From Gnetum montanum (lineage: Eukaryota > Streptophyta > Gnetopsida > Gnetales > Gnetaceae), in NCBI GenBank assembly GCA_015680685.1, contig MNCI01006844.1:240353-304352 (forward strand): DNA of 64,000 nt, in the 5' to 3' direction. The notes below the pieces were generated by a model. The model ran no database searches and was not told the origin of the DNA. It saw nothing but the letters and a program-made list of their open reading frames with translations. Shown piece by piece: positions 45,831 to 58,258 of this stretch (the stretch's first letter is position 1; each line of letters begins with the position of its first letter). The position numbers and the translations under genes are program-made.

Positions 45831-46640
45831 AAAACCTTAAGTAATATTTAGCACAACTACCAATAGTCTATCCTTCAGAAGAGGATAAACCTTTCTACAT
45901 CTACCTTGTTATCTCCACCATGTCTATTGCCTCTCTACTCTATCAGAAATGAGATGATGAAGTGAAGTTACCTATATAATACTTAAGCCATGCACTAGTT
46001 TCCCATGAAACTTGATACACCAAAGTAGAGAATTATTTTCTCGCACTGGTCTTCTCATTAAAGAAGTGGATATACTACCTATTTAGGAGCCAAGTCAATG
46101 TCATTTGCAAGGACAATGTGCTTAGAGCCATAATGACCAATATCTATGATAGTAGCCATATAGCTTGATGAAAATCCATAATAGTAGAGTTTTTCCTTCA
46201 TTACATTTCCCAATCCTTCACAAAAGATCAAACTATAGCTACATAGCTCACTATTTCATCAATAGGAGACCATGCAACCATAGACCTTGAATTTCTTGAT
46301 GAACATGACAAAATTATTAGTAATGTACCTAAGGACTATGAGGTAGTCATGCACTTTTATGGAGCTTCAACTATCCATGGGGCTACTATTGCTACCATCA
46401 TAACATTTCCATCTATTGAAATCCAACCCTTCTCTTACCATTTCAAATCTTCTTGTATTAATAATATAGTAGAGTATGAGGGTTTGATCAACGAAATGAC
46501 GGTATCTCATGACTTAGGAGTAAAATGATTTCTGATCAAATATGATTCACAAGTTGTGGTTAACCAAATAGCTAAGGTTTGCACATTTAAGGCCAAACAT
46601 TTGAAACCTTATCATGACCTAGGAAAGAAACTAATGTAGA
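45831..46640 (+). pseudogene. Double RNase H of element E
   Basis: Ty3-type part: DKPFYIYLVISTMSIASLLY, YLSHALVSHET, LALVFSLKKWIYYLF. Archaeal-type part: VVMHFYGASTIHGATIATII, PFSYHFKSSCINNIVEYEGL and FLIKYDSQVVVNQIAKV. The first catalytic D of the second domain is Y (FYGAS for FDGAS). The same domain order as in B confirms Tat lineage. Confidence 0.75.
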
Positions 46641-48030
46641 CATTGATATATAATATTTACCCAAAACCAAGAGCACCATTCCTAATGCCATTGCAACATT
46701 AGCCCTTAGTGTAACACCAAAGGTGTTTAGCAAGTTTTTCACCTTGACTATGGACTATGCTAGTTTGATCATATAGTGCACTAAGGATACCTTTGTAGCC
46801 ATAGTGCATACTACTTCCACAAAGGAGTGGTATGATGACATCAAGTTTTACCTTATGAATGGTGAACCTCACAAGGCTTGACTACTACTTAAAAGGATGT
46901 TGTATGTAAATGATCAAAATAGTATGTCATAGTAGGCAATAACACGTTATGTCAATGATTATACAATGACATATTGTTATTGTGATTTGGTAAAACCAAA
47001 GCTCACATAGTCCTAGAGAAAGTTCACAAGGATTTATGTGGGGGATATATAGGAACTAGAGCCATGTCTACCAAGATCAAGTGGTTAGACTATTACTAGT
47101 CCTATATGAAAAGTGATTGCCTATAGAAATTTAAAACATGTAACACTTGCCAATGGCATACCACTCAAATAACTTGGCTATTTCAATGATGGGGGTTGGA
47201 TATCATTAGATCTATAAAGCCTAAATCTTTCATAGGGCATAGTTTTATCATCATGACAACTAATTAATTCTCAAAGTGGGTTGAAGCTATTTCTTTCAGG
47301 AAGACAACATCTCAAAAAGTTTGTAAATTCATACTCGATAACATAGTATCTTGTTTCAGGATACCTATGACCATAGTCACAAATAATAAACCACTGTTTA
47401 GTAGCTAAGAAAAGAAAAAAAAATTCATGAACTAGGCATTAAGCATTTGTTTTCATCCCTCTAATACCCCTAATTCAATGGGCAAGCCAACGTAAGCAAT
47501 AAGGCCATCCTAAACTTTCTTAAGAATTTGTTGAACAATAGGAAACGCAAGTGGCATGTGTGGCTTGTCCATGCACTTTGGGCTTATTGAAAAATGTATC
47601 AAATTACAATTGGTGTAATTCCATATAGCCTTGTTTATGATTTTGAAGTTGTTTTACCTCTTGAATTTTAGGTGCCATTTCTCTAAGTAGCTTTATCAAA
47701 CATTATCAACAATGAACAAAATGAGTATTTGTACACCATGGACCTAGACTCGGTGGAGAAGCAATAGGTATGAACACTTGTTCACATTGAGTGGTACTAG
47801 GAGAGGCAGAAATGACAACACCACCATATCTTAAATAAGCATAAGATTAAGGAGGAATACCTGGTACTCAAAGCTATCTATGAGCATGTAGACAAATTCT
47901 TAGCCAACTGGGAAGAGCCTTTCTTAATCACTAAGGCCTATGGAAATGGAGCCTTCAAGATAATAGACATGGATGAGAATAGGTTTTCCAATCTAGTTAA
48001 CCATTGTTATCTAAATCCCTACTACATGTA
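46641..48030 (+). pseudogene. Integrase of element E
   Basis: Readable: VHKDLCGGYIGTRAMSTKIK, FKTCNTCQ, WGLDIIRSIKPKSFIGHSF, FSKWVEAISFRK, IPMTIVTNNKP, NGQANVSNKAILNFLKNLL, PYSLVYDFEVVLPLEF and, at the C-terminus, AYGNGAFKIIDMDENRFSNL then VNHCYLNPYYM. The second catalytic D is N (VTNN) and the catalytic E is N (QANVSN for QVExxN). It is inactive even apart from the stops. Confidence 0.75.
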
Positions 48031-49042
48031 GTCTATGAAGAACAAAAATCAACATCGAAGACTAATGACAAGTGAGCCTACATGATCCTTTTTTTGCACA
48101 ACAAATGGACTAGAAAACTTTGATGTAGATCCCTTTTAGGGATACTAATTATAACATATGGTAGGTTGGTTTGATGATCATTTTATATGACCTTATGAAC
48201 TATCATGTAAAAATATGTTTTCTTTGTCTTGTTTCTTATTCTCTTAGAGCTGTGCTTGTAAGATGAAGCCTAGAGTCATCTAGAGGATGCAACTCATCAT
48301 GGTAGCAAGTCACCTTGTGACCTTAATGCATAAGATTTAGTGATTTTTTATTTCTATGCCAAGATTTCTTATGCCATTCTCATACTATTACCATTTCCTT
48401 GAATCTAACCCTATAGCCTCATTATAACCTTCCTTATCCTTAAGTAATAATGATGACATATGTTTGGCATTCATACATTATGACCATATGGCATCCCTTC
48501 ACTATGCTTCATTTCCAAGTCCATCAAGTGTAACACATCTCGTTCAATGGGAAAACCATTGAGTTCATTTGATGTAACACATCTAATTTAGCATGAAAAA
48601 CAAAATAAAACTTGGCCTTAGCAAAGAAACATAATGAAGGTTTCACCCAAAAGTAAAAAATAAATGGGGAGGCAAATTGCCAAGAAGTTAAGAGGTCAAT
48701 GAAGACTAAGAAACAAACTAATGGCTCCAAACATGGAAAGGAAGGTTCCTAATAACCAAAGAGATCTTGGAGTGAAGTGTTGCTTCCTTAAACACATTTT
48801 TGAGTGACCAATACTTTGAAGCACAAAGCATGAATACTTATTGCTTATTCAACATGTTAATGCAATATTGTAGGCATGATGTCAATATTTGAAACTCATT
48901 GTTAACCTTCATAACCATTTCATTATATCCAAACATTGCTTTATCCTCCATATTCATATCCCATCATCATAATCATTCTTTAACATGGTTCAACACCAAT
49001 GAATCAAGTGTGAAGAAGCAACGTTGGTGATGGATTTGTAGT
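48031..49042 (+). other. 3' untranslated region of element E
   Basis: No coding sequence recognised. An open frame on the minus strand (48524-48730) is hydrophobic and unsupported. GTGTAACACATCTMRTT recurs near 48529 and 48574. Confidence 0.45.
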
Positions 49043-49117
49043 GGTGTTTTGTATTCTTTATTAGTGCCTCTCAGGTTAATCCTCAAGACACCAACAAATA
49101 GGGGCTAATGAAACACC
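49043..49117 (+). other. Inverted repeat bracketing the polypurine tract (element E)
   Basis: GGTGTTTT (49043-49050; last base C in B and C) pairs with GAAACACC (49110-49117) across 59 nt. The loop contains AGGTTAATCCT in place of GGGCAAGCCC, itself still an inverted repeat, and a purine tract AAATAGGGG. Confidence 0.6.
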
Positions 49118-50571
49118 ACAACGAAAATGCATGTTGTAATCTCTTCACATTGTAACTCTCACCCCATGAAACCTAAGGCTAAAATTTCATTATAAAATGT
49201 GAAGATTATAGTCTAAGAAATGCAATTTTACATACTTTAGCTTTTAGAGCTAAAAAATGCCTCATCAGTGGCCAAAGCCTTAATCCCAAACTAAAAAAAG
49301 TCATATTATATCCATATTTGGGCTTGAGGTGGGGGATTTAAAAATTCCTTCTGGACTACCAAAATTGGCATTTTCATAGTTTTTCTAGAGGGTATAACTT
49401 TTGCTACACTAGAAACACTTAGCGAGGTGTGTAACATCACCTATGCCCAACATTAAGGGGTATATATCTTACCCTCCAGCATTGCTCCTATTTCTCTAGT
49501 GTGGCCCCATTACTTTAGCATTATTCTAGCCTCAATGGTGATCTTGTGGTTCCAACATGGCTCCTATAGCTTCAATGTGGGTGTTATACCCCACCATGGA
49601 TGTCATACCCCACCATGGGTGTCATACCCCAAATGAAGTTTTTACAAGCCAAATGTTGATGTTGAAAGGCCCAACATGGGTAACATTCCCATTTACAATT
49701 TTTAATAAATAAAATAGTTTTGATGTCATGGGGGGTATCTAAATTTATCATACATAGAAACCATGTTGTATTTAGACACCTACAAAACCTATACATGGTA
49801 GCAATCTATCAGAAATTAGGCAAAAATTATTAGCCAAATTTATGGCCAAAACCCTATAAAAACAAAGCCCCAACACCATAGAAAGGTTCCACTCTTTTGG
49901 CATTCAAGAGCTTGAAAATTCCTTGTAGGCACAAATCTTTTGAGAGAAAATTTTAGTGTGGATCCCATAATCATTGTAGCCATTTTTACCCCCTTGAGAT
50001 TGTGTGTCCTTTTTGCAATAACACTAAGCAACATGGGCTTTGAGACTCCTACCATGGATCTTCTTGGCACCCAAAACCTCTAAACATCTTACCCCTTGCA
50101 CTACCAATGTTGCATATCTAGTGAGGAGCATAGCAAGGTTTAATATCACTGGGAGTTGTGGATTCTTTGGATTATGGATTTGACTATGGCATTCAAAACC
50201 ACCAATTTCAAAAAAACCCAAATCCCCAGCAAAGTGAACCTTTCCTACTTCCTCAGGCATATCCTACCTCCTACTTTCTTAGGCACATTTTTTGAACCCC
50301 TTTTATTTTTATCAAAATAAATTTTATAGTTATGTTTTTTGTGAAATATAAAGCATCATTGTTTTTCCTATTTTTTGCATTTATTTTTATATCTACATTA
50401 AAATTTTACTTTTTTATCCCCTTTGAAACTCTATAAGTCCATGGGTGATCGACAAGATCATGGAGGTTACCTTGAATCTTGTTTTCTTATGAAGGCCCTT
50501 GAGGTCTAGGGTTAAAGTTATTCCACTTGGCATTTTTATTTTTCTAGCAACCAAATTTTTTAGGTGCTAGA
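49109..50571 (+). repeat. 3' LTR of element E
   Basis: 1,463 bp, TGAAACACC to GCTAGA (from GCTACA). It aligns with 30550-31721 plus 38189-38510. It contains short CCAGCATGG / TAGCATGG-like repeats. Open frames inside are accidental. Confidence 0.85.
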
Positions 50572-52077
50572 ATCATAAGTTATGACATCCATGTAATGTG
50601 ATTGTGATGGAGGGTTGATGAGGTGTGAATTAGGTTTTACCCATGGTAAGATTGTGGTAACTTTTAGTTTCTAATTTTTATGCATCATAAGTAGTATAGA
50701 TGCATGATGCTTCTATAGTGATGTCACGATGTAACTTTTAGATTAGGCTTAAGTTATATGCAATTCATGATAATATTTCAATGAAATAAAATCATGTTTT
50801 AATAGTATGACATGAGGCCAACATGAGGTGTGACCAAGTTTCATTTCTTTAAAAAGAATATGCATAAGTGAATCATGAGTTGTGACCAAGATCTTAGGAA
50901 AAAAATGTAACTTATATGAATCAAAACTAAATATTTATTACTATGATAAATGAAATTACATGATGTTAATGTGTAAATAGTGATTTGGATGTAATGATTA
51001 TTATATTATAAATATGATGTGATAAGTATTTTGATATGTTATTCCTTATACTTAACATATGTAACACTAGTTGCTAAGGGTTAATAGGTATCTAATTTAT
51101 GCTCTATGATATGTATCCTATATGTTTTGCTTAGGACTTGCCTAACACTTGTAGCATTTGTTACTTGGAATCATGAAGGTCACATGCTTTATCAATCATG
51201 TGATTATTTTATTATGATGTATGTGTATCTAGATTATTGTATGATTATGTTTGCATGCATACTAGTGATATTAACATAAGGGGTTGAACTAGTTTGTGAT
51301 GAGATACATCGAAGAAATTGGGATGAGCCCTTCTAACATGCATCAACAAAGATCTTGGATCATAGTCCTCATACTAAGAGTGGAAGATTATAAGCATGGC
51401 CTATGACTAGTATGGATTCATGGGATATACATACATGCATGAATTTACCTTTCAAAACTTTAGTATCTTGGGGCTACATATAAGGTAGTAGGCACCACCA
51501 CTAGTAATGATAAAATTAATGAGACTAATAAAAGACATGTACACATTTTAATGATTAATGATTACTTATATCAATGATATTATGCTATATATAGTGCCTA
51601 GATGTGTTGGTATCCATGAGAATTTGAAGTGGTATGATTATGATATTATGCTTAATCCTTAGAACATTGGTTTTTTGGGGAATCCATGATGACATGATTG
51701 TGATGCTATGTATGTGATTTTTAATGTATTATAGATACACCTTATGATATGATTTATGATGCATGAATTATGAGCCCAAGAGAATTGGTTGCTAGGGACT
51801 CTTACAACTTTATTGTATCTACTATACTCAATTTATGTTGTATATGTACTATGATGCAAATGCTAGTTTAGGTGTGTATAGTTGGGATGTATATGATAGA
51901 GTTGATGATGGTCTTTCAAAAATAATTAATGAAAAGAAAGTGCTTATCACTAGCAATGACATACTCAATGACTAGCTTAAGGAGTTTAGCTACAACATGG
52001 GAAAGTTAGGGGAGTAAGTAGTAGACCAATAAGAAGTGGTACAAAAGGGAGTACCATAAGTTACCAAAAGAGAATAA
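50572..52077 (+). other. Unassigned AT-rich stretch right of element E
   Basis: No coding frame is supported. The region is rich in TGATNATGAT words. Diverged ~75-bp repeats of the kind ATTGGT..CCATGA..GATTATGATNNTATG are visible at about 51600-51790. Similar texture left of E (29560-30540) suggests one older element split by E. Confidence 0.35.
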
Positions 52078-53346
52078 TGTGAGGATCATAGAAATTAAAA
52101 GGGGGGATGAATAATTTTTCCAAATCAAAATTTACGTTAACAAAATCCACAACCATAATTAACTTACTTCTCCAACTTGGGTAGTTCAAACTAGAAGTGT
52201 AGTTCACTTGCACACCTCTAGATTTTGGTCCTTTTAAAATTTGTTTTGAAGGGTACCACACCTTGTACAATTCTAAGCTTTGCCCCAAAGTGATTTGTTG
52301 CCATGAATCTACTCAAACTGCCTAGGTTCCAACAAGCCTAGAATGTGGCTTCAGGGATCCCACAACCTTTACAAATTGAGCTCTACAAGGAGTGTTTTGA
52401 TGGTACACCAACCACTTAATCCTAGTTTGGTTACAACAAGCTCAATGATAATGCCTTCTTGCAGGTAGTGCATCAATCCTAGTAGGGCAACAAGAAAGAG
52501 AAAAATAGATTACAAGGATAGGATACAAATGATTTGATGGTCCTTGTACTTTGAATCATAGTAAAATATAATCACTACAATAGTTCAATAGATAGTACAA
52601 CGAGGTACACAAATACAATAATGCATACAATGATTTCTTGATGTTGAAACTTGCTTGGACACAAAACTTGCACATATTTGAAGAGAATGAAGTTTTCTTA
52701 TAGCTTTGATGTTTTCAAAATCACCTCAAATTTTTTGAAACAGCTATCTAACTATCATTGGATACATCCTCTTCAAGATTGGAACATCTCTCTACATTAT
52801 TCCTCCATTTCGGGAAGATGTCTCTTCTTCATGGGATATGTCTCTGAAGAGACATCTTCTTCATAAAGTATATGTCTATTGTTTATAAGAGATGTCTTCT
52901 TCTAAGAAACCTTCATCTTGGAAAAGATGTTTTCATCATCAGGGAGACATCTTCTCTTGATAGTAGATGTTTACTATTTCTGCAAGACATCTTCTTTGGT
53001 TTTTTAGCACTTCAACCAAGATGTCTTTTGCTTCCTAGAAATGTCTTCTTAGCTTTTGGGCTTTGCATCTTGAGGCTTCCTCTCATTGATTTTTCTCATC
53101 CCTAATCTTGAGAAATTTTTCCTTTGTTATAGTCTTCATATTTGTTCTTTCTTCTTCTTATGTTCTTGATTTTACTTAGATACCCATGTACTTATCCATG
53201 CTTCCTTGTGGTCTTCACATTGACATCTCTTTGTAGATATCATCTCATAAGCTCTCTCCTTCATGCCCTACAAAAGCATCATACTTCCAAAACATTCTAT
53301 ATTCTCCATTTTCCTTAATGTTTTGACATACTAAAAGGTAAACACA
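52078..53346 (-). repeat. 3' LTR of the copia fragment
   Basis: It begins TGTGTTTACC immediately after GGGGGAG and ends CCTCACA at 52078. Next to that end, on the plus strand, AATAA (52073-52077) is the possible target duplication. Plus-strand frames at 52651-53105 contain repeated AGATGTCTTCTT words and look non-coding. Confidence 0.6.
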
Positions 53347-53389
53347 CTCCCCCTTTTGGTGATGCTTAAAACCTAAGAAAATGGGTTAG

Positions 53390-54420
53390 TAGTCATATAA
53401 GTCATAAATCCTCAACATTTCCCAAGACATCAGAAAGCACATCAAAAATTGTTCTCCTTTGGACAATACCAAAAAGAAGTGGGCCAAAATTGCTCCTAAA
53501 CATAGGCAAGAAAACAAATACTATCTTTTGTTGTTTTAATATTTTTCTTAAAGATACAACAATAGGAGAAGTTACTAGATAGGACAAGGTCCTATTCCCA
53601 TATCTTTACATAGAGAAGTTAAGCACTGTTCATAGGAGAAGTTACTAGATAGGACAAGGTCCTATTCCCATATCTTTACATAGAGAAGTTAATCACTATT
53701 CATCAAGGGGCTTTGTGAAAGCATCAACTAGTTGATTGATGGCCTTGATAAACTCTATTTTGACAAGCCACTATTGAGTATGTTCATGTATAAAGTGATG
53801 AAGAATTTCAATATGTTTGGTATGAGAATACTGAATCAAATTTTTGGTCATATTTATAGCATTGTTGTTGCGACAAAAGATAGGTGTAGATTGGGATTGG
53901 ACACCTAGATCTTTAAGTGTTTCTCTCATCCATAGAATCTAAGCACAACAACTTCCAACTATGATATATTTAACTTCTACTATAGAAAGTGTTGTAGATG
54001 TTTGCTTTTTGGTAGTCTAGAAGATAAGGCTTCATCCTAGAAAAAATCAATTTTCAATGGTGCTACAATGATCATTTGAACAACTTGCCAAATTTGCATC
54101 ACAATATCTAGCAAGATCAAGAGGATATTCCTTTAGATACCAAAAGCCCCAATCAAGAGCACGTTTTAAATAATGAAATATTTGTTTAACTAACTTATAA
54201 TGAGATTCTTTTGGGATAGCCTGATATCTAGCATACATTCCAACACTTAAAGCAATGTCTACTCTACTAGTAGTTATTAAATTTCTCTGTAAAAGTGAAT
54301 TTTAATAAGTCTAGGTACCCTAGGTTGAATAGGAGAGTTCTCATTAGATTCATCTTCTTTTTCCTCTTCATGCTCACTATTAGTTTTAGAGTTCTTATCA
54401 ACTTGAACTTGAATGGCACT
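53390..54420 (-). pseudogene. Copia pol remnant: INT-RT linker joined to RNase H
   Basis: From 54420 the minus strand reads an acidic linker (QVQVDKNSKTNSEHEEEKED, NSPIQPRVPRL), then after a break ITTSRVDIALSVGMYARYQA, HYKLVKQIFHYLKRALDWGF, DLARYCDANLASC, NNNAINMTKN and TKHIEILHHFIHEH. These are the end of RT and the RNase H of Ty1/copia (family forms: RxDIxxxVxxxxRF, HxxAxKRIxRYL, TKHIDxRxHFxRE). Several hundred codons of RT between linker and RTSRVDI-like box are missing. The tail ends near 53390. Confidence 0.75.
53562..53701. repeat. Perfect-looking 70-bp tandem duplication
   Basis: The unit beginning ATAGGAGAAGTTACTAGATA at 53562 recurs at 53632. The two copies differ at one or two positions near their ends, far less than other repeats in this window, so the event is recent relative to the surrounding decay. 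Confidence 0.9.
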
Positions 54421-56482
54421 TGTTAAACCTCAAAAATTAGTTCAATTTTTAATAAGTATCCTTTTGAAAGGCATACATTTCAATTGATTTTATATTATTA
54501 ATTATTTTTAATTAATATTTATTGTATTTTAATTTAGTGGTGAGTATTAGTANACAACTCTGGTTTATTCATAAATGGTGATCGCTATCATTGTCTCATC
54601 ACCTCCACCAGCTCTACCATTGCATTCCAAACCTTTCATGACTACAAGTCAGATGTTTGTGAGATGCTTTGTCTATCCATGAATAGTGTGGAAGTTGATG
54701 TGGATGCTACATATTGGCCCTAAAGGAAGTCTCTTTAGGGCTCAACATTTCATATGGCAATGCATAGACTAGCTCATGGATCTTCATCAACAAAAACTAC
54801 ACTTTTCCCAGTTTGATATTAGTTAGGGTTGAATGCTAGATCTGTTCTTTGTTAGTTTGCTTCTTGATGTTAATGAGGAAGTGATGGCAATGAACATAAT
54901 CCTGGCAGGCAAGGAAAACATAGTAGAAGTATTAACATGGTTCTTCTAGGACCTACAACACTACTCACACGTTGAAATAGCCTTAATGCCATTGTCATCA
55001 GTAATGAGTTTGTTTCAAGTCTATTCCAAACTCTATGATGCTTCATCATATGTAGATTTCAAGGACTCCACTATGTTGTTCATTATTCCACTGATGTGAA
55101 TTGACCTTCACTTTGTATGTAGATGCATTGCCATGACTGCCTTGACTACTATCACCTGTCAACCATTGCCTATTAGTTAAGCATTCTACATGAAGGATGG
55201 GTGTAACACTAATCCATGTTCATTCCAATTTTTATTGTTAAAAAATTGTTATGTAAAACACTCCATTTCAAATTTGTGAGTCATTCCAAACTTTTTTTTT
55301 CAGTCTTTTCAATTGCTCTATAGACTATAAACATACAAGTATTTCCCTCTTCTGCTATTGATTTTTGTTTCCTAATGTAAGTTTCTCTGCAAAAATTTAT
55401 CTTAGTATATAGTATGTTTTATGCACCATGAATAATGTGCCATGTTGAGATATACGTTGCTTTCTGCTACAGGGAATATGGTGTTTTGTGAATACATTTG
55501 CTTATAGTTTAATGGAGTGAAGGTCAAGGATGTTTCCATCAACATCAAGGTGGACAAGATCCACCTTATCCTCACCTTTTCCATCAACTACATGTAGGGA
55601 AACAACGACAAACCCACCAATGGAAAGTTCGATGTGTTCTGGAAAAGTGAAATAATAATGCTAATGGTGGTCAAGGTAGTCATGGTAGTGCACCTGCATG
55701 AAGAGTGAAGTTCAGCTTGTGTTAGTGGCATGATGAACAACATAGTGAATTCCTTGAAATATGAGTATGATGAAGCATCATAGAGTTTTGAATAGTCTTG
55801 AACAAACTCATTGCTGATGGTAATGGCATTAACATAGTTTCAACATGTGGGTGGTGCTATAGGTCCTAGACGAATCACATAAAAACCATTGCTATGTTGT
55901 CCTTGCCTACATGGATTATGTTCATTGCCATTGCCACCTCCTCAACATCAAGGAGCAAACTAACAAAGAGTAGATCTAGTAGCTGACCCTGACTAATATC
56001 AAACTAGGAAAGGTTTAGTTTCTAGTGGCGAAGATCTATGAGCTAGTTTATGCACTGCCATAAGAAATCTTGAGCCCTACAGAGCCTCCCTTTAAGGACA
56101 ATATGTAGCAACCACATCAACATCTACACTACCCTTGGATAGACAAAGCATCTCACACACATCTAACTTGTAGTCATGGAAGCTTTGGAATGTAATGGCA
56201 GAGCTGGTGGAGGTGATGACATGGTGATAGCAGTCACTATTTATGAGTAAATTAGAGTTGTCCTAATTCTAAATATAATGTTAATATACTTTATATATAA
56301 TTTTTTATATAATGTAAACTATAATATTTTTATAATGTTTATANTAATAAAATAATTCTCACCACTAAACTAAAATACAATAAATAATAATTGAACACTA
56401 ATTAACAATATCAAATTAATTGAAATGCATGCCTTTGACAAGGATACTTATTACAAGTTGAACCAATTTTTGGGATTTAACA
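54421..56482. mobile_element. Foldback element with ~0.75-0.8 kb inverted arms
   Basis: The left arm (54421 to about 55155) and the reverse complement of the right arm (56482 to about 55660) align through most of their length, starting TGTTAAAYCYCAAAAATTRG. The right arm has an extra ~90 bp of AT-rich sequence. The centre (about 55160-55655) is single copy. Termini are TG..CA, but no convincing target duplication is seen (GGCACT left, TAACCC right). It could be a foldback-type DNA transposon or two copies of one element in opposite orientation. No transposase is recognised. Confidence 0.75.
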
Positions 56483-58258
56483 TAACCCTCAACTAGCCTT
56501 TGGCTAGTTCCTAGCCATAAATAAATAAATATAGATGCATAAAATTATGCTACTCTTATTCCAAGTTATTTTTAGGCTAACACATTAAAAACATATAGAC
56601 AACCAAAAAAATATCAAAAATAATAAAACAAAAATTACACTTGTCCATTGTCCAAATGTTTATTTACTAATCATTTGATAAGTATGTATATATGCTTATT
56701 TCTCTTTTGATGATAAATTATTATTATTAGATATGAGTCCACATATAACTTAGTTAGGAAGGCCCTACCTAGGATTAATTGGGCTTAACATCACCTCATT
56801 AGATTTACTTCATTAGGTGTAAGAATGTCTTATAAATTCAAGGTTTAAATCTTTCCTATGATTTAAGGATTTGAGATGCATTACTTACATCTAACTCATT
56901 TCCTAACTTGTTCTTAGCTTAGTTTCCAAGTTAGTTATACCCTACTATCATATCCTTTATTAATTGGTTATCTCTCCCACCCCATCTTTCTAATTAAGCT
57001 AAGTTATGTAACATACCTAGGTTAATTAGCAAATATAAATTATTAAAAGAAACATGGTCAAAGGATATACCAAAAGAAAAAAGTGCCCTTGGTTTTATAT
57101 ATCTAGATGAATAAGAAGGTACCAAAGGTAATGGGTGAATGAGTGTTACTATCCATCATTAGCAATCATAGAAGGGATCTTGATAATTGATGCTTATGGA
57201 AGTCATGATGGGAAACACAAAGAAAACCCATGCATAAAAGTACCACTATCTAGAAATAATGACTATGTAAAAGAAAAATAGGAAGATAACAAAAATGAAA
57301 AAGAGGAATAGGAAAAGTTAAAAACTAGGTAAAAATAAAATCAAAAACGAAAACAATAATATGAGAAGTACAAAGAAACAAAAGCAAAAAAACTAAATAA
57401 TAGAGTAAGAGGAATGATTAAAAGTAAAGGTTCCCATAAACATACTAACTATGGATGAGTCACTCCTTTATTGCTAGTGTTATACCCAAATTCTAAGGTA
57501 GTGGCATTCTGAGTAGATTGGTAATTATTTTTGAACCATTAAACACTCTACTTACAAAAGGGATCCTTGTGAAATGCTTAAAATTGTGAGCTCAGAGAAT
57601 CACCCCAACTATAAGGTGCTTATGGAAGTGTGGCTTGGCTCATGATTTAAGGTTGTTGTGGAATCATTTTTTTAGCCTTTAATTTTTTTCTTGTTTCTTT
57701 TTTTTTTCATTTTCTTTTGCTTTTACTTGTTTTCTTTTCTCTCTTCTCTTTTTGTTTTTGCAAGAAACTCAATATCTAATTGGATTCAATCATGAGGTTT
57801 TTGTGAGAGACAAATTCATTTTGTAATGGTTGCTCACATGGCACTGATCTTGCTTGATATGAATAGATGCCTTTACCACTAGAGAAACTAGGTCCAACAT
57901 AACACACCCTTTCCATCTTAGTGACTCATCTAAGTATTTAATAGAAATAAAACACTAATAAGCATTACCCTAAACTAAGTTATTTAGCCACCTTGCCTTA
58001 TGAATATTGTACTTAAACAATATTGTTTTAAAAAAATGAATTTTATTATGTGGAAGAAACTTATTAATCTAAGATTTATCCTTAGTTGAATTTTGGATCT
58101 AAACCTACCTATTTCAAGGTAGGAGGATTTTTTCTTCTCTCTTACATTCTAGACATAATGCTATTGAATTCTTTATAGTTTCAACTAATAATAGAATGTC
58201 TTATTGCCCTATATATTCTCAAGGAAATTTTCTAAATTGTAAATACTTATTTATTATA
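56483..58258. other. Unassigned AT-rich stretch, probably 3' part of Athila-like element G
   Basis: No gene is supported. It lies directly downstream (minus strand) of the G integrase, so it probably holds that element's 3' untranslated region and perhaps an LTR, but I could not find LTR ends. A- and T-rich runs (for example 57270-57420 and 57660-57730) are frequent. Confidence 0.35.

Larger units (their letters stand above)
30550..50571 (+). mobile_element. Element E: Tat-type Ty3 retrotransposon with element D nested in its 5' LTR
   Basis: The 5' LTR is in two pieces (30550-31721 and 38189-38510), together about 1.49 kb; the 3' LTR is 49109-50571. The internal order equals B: gag, knuckle remnant, protease, TAAAAYTRG array, antisense remnant, RT, two RNase H domains, integrase. 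The flanks AGCAT (30545-30549) and ATCAT (50572-50576) are a likely target duplication with one change. Decay is heavier than in B. Confidence 0.8.
52078..54420 (-). mobile_element. Ty1/copia retrotransposon fragment (minus strand)
   Basis: On the minus strand: pol remnant 54420-53390, polypurine tract AAAAGGGGGAG, then a 1,269-bp 3' LTR from 53346 to 52078 with TGTG..CACA ends. The left (5') side is cut by the foldback element at 54421. The RT core is missing through an internal deletion. Confidence 0.75.

Noticed and set aside
52872-53105. Plus-strand frame with repeated AGATGTCTTCTT words
   Set aside because: It lies inside the copia LTR on the opposite strand; repeated words keep the frame open by chance.
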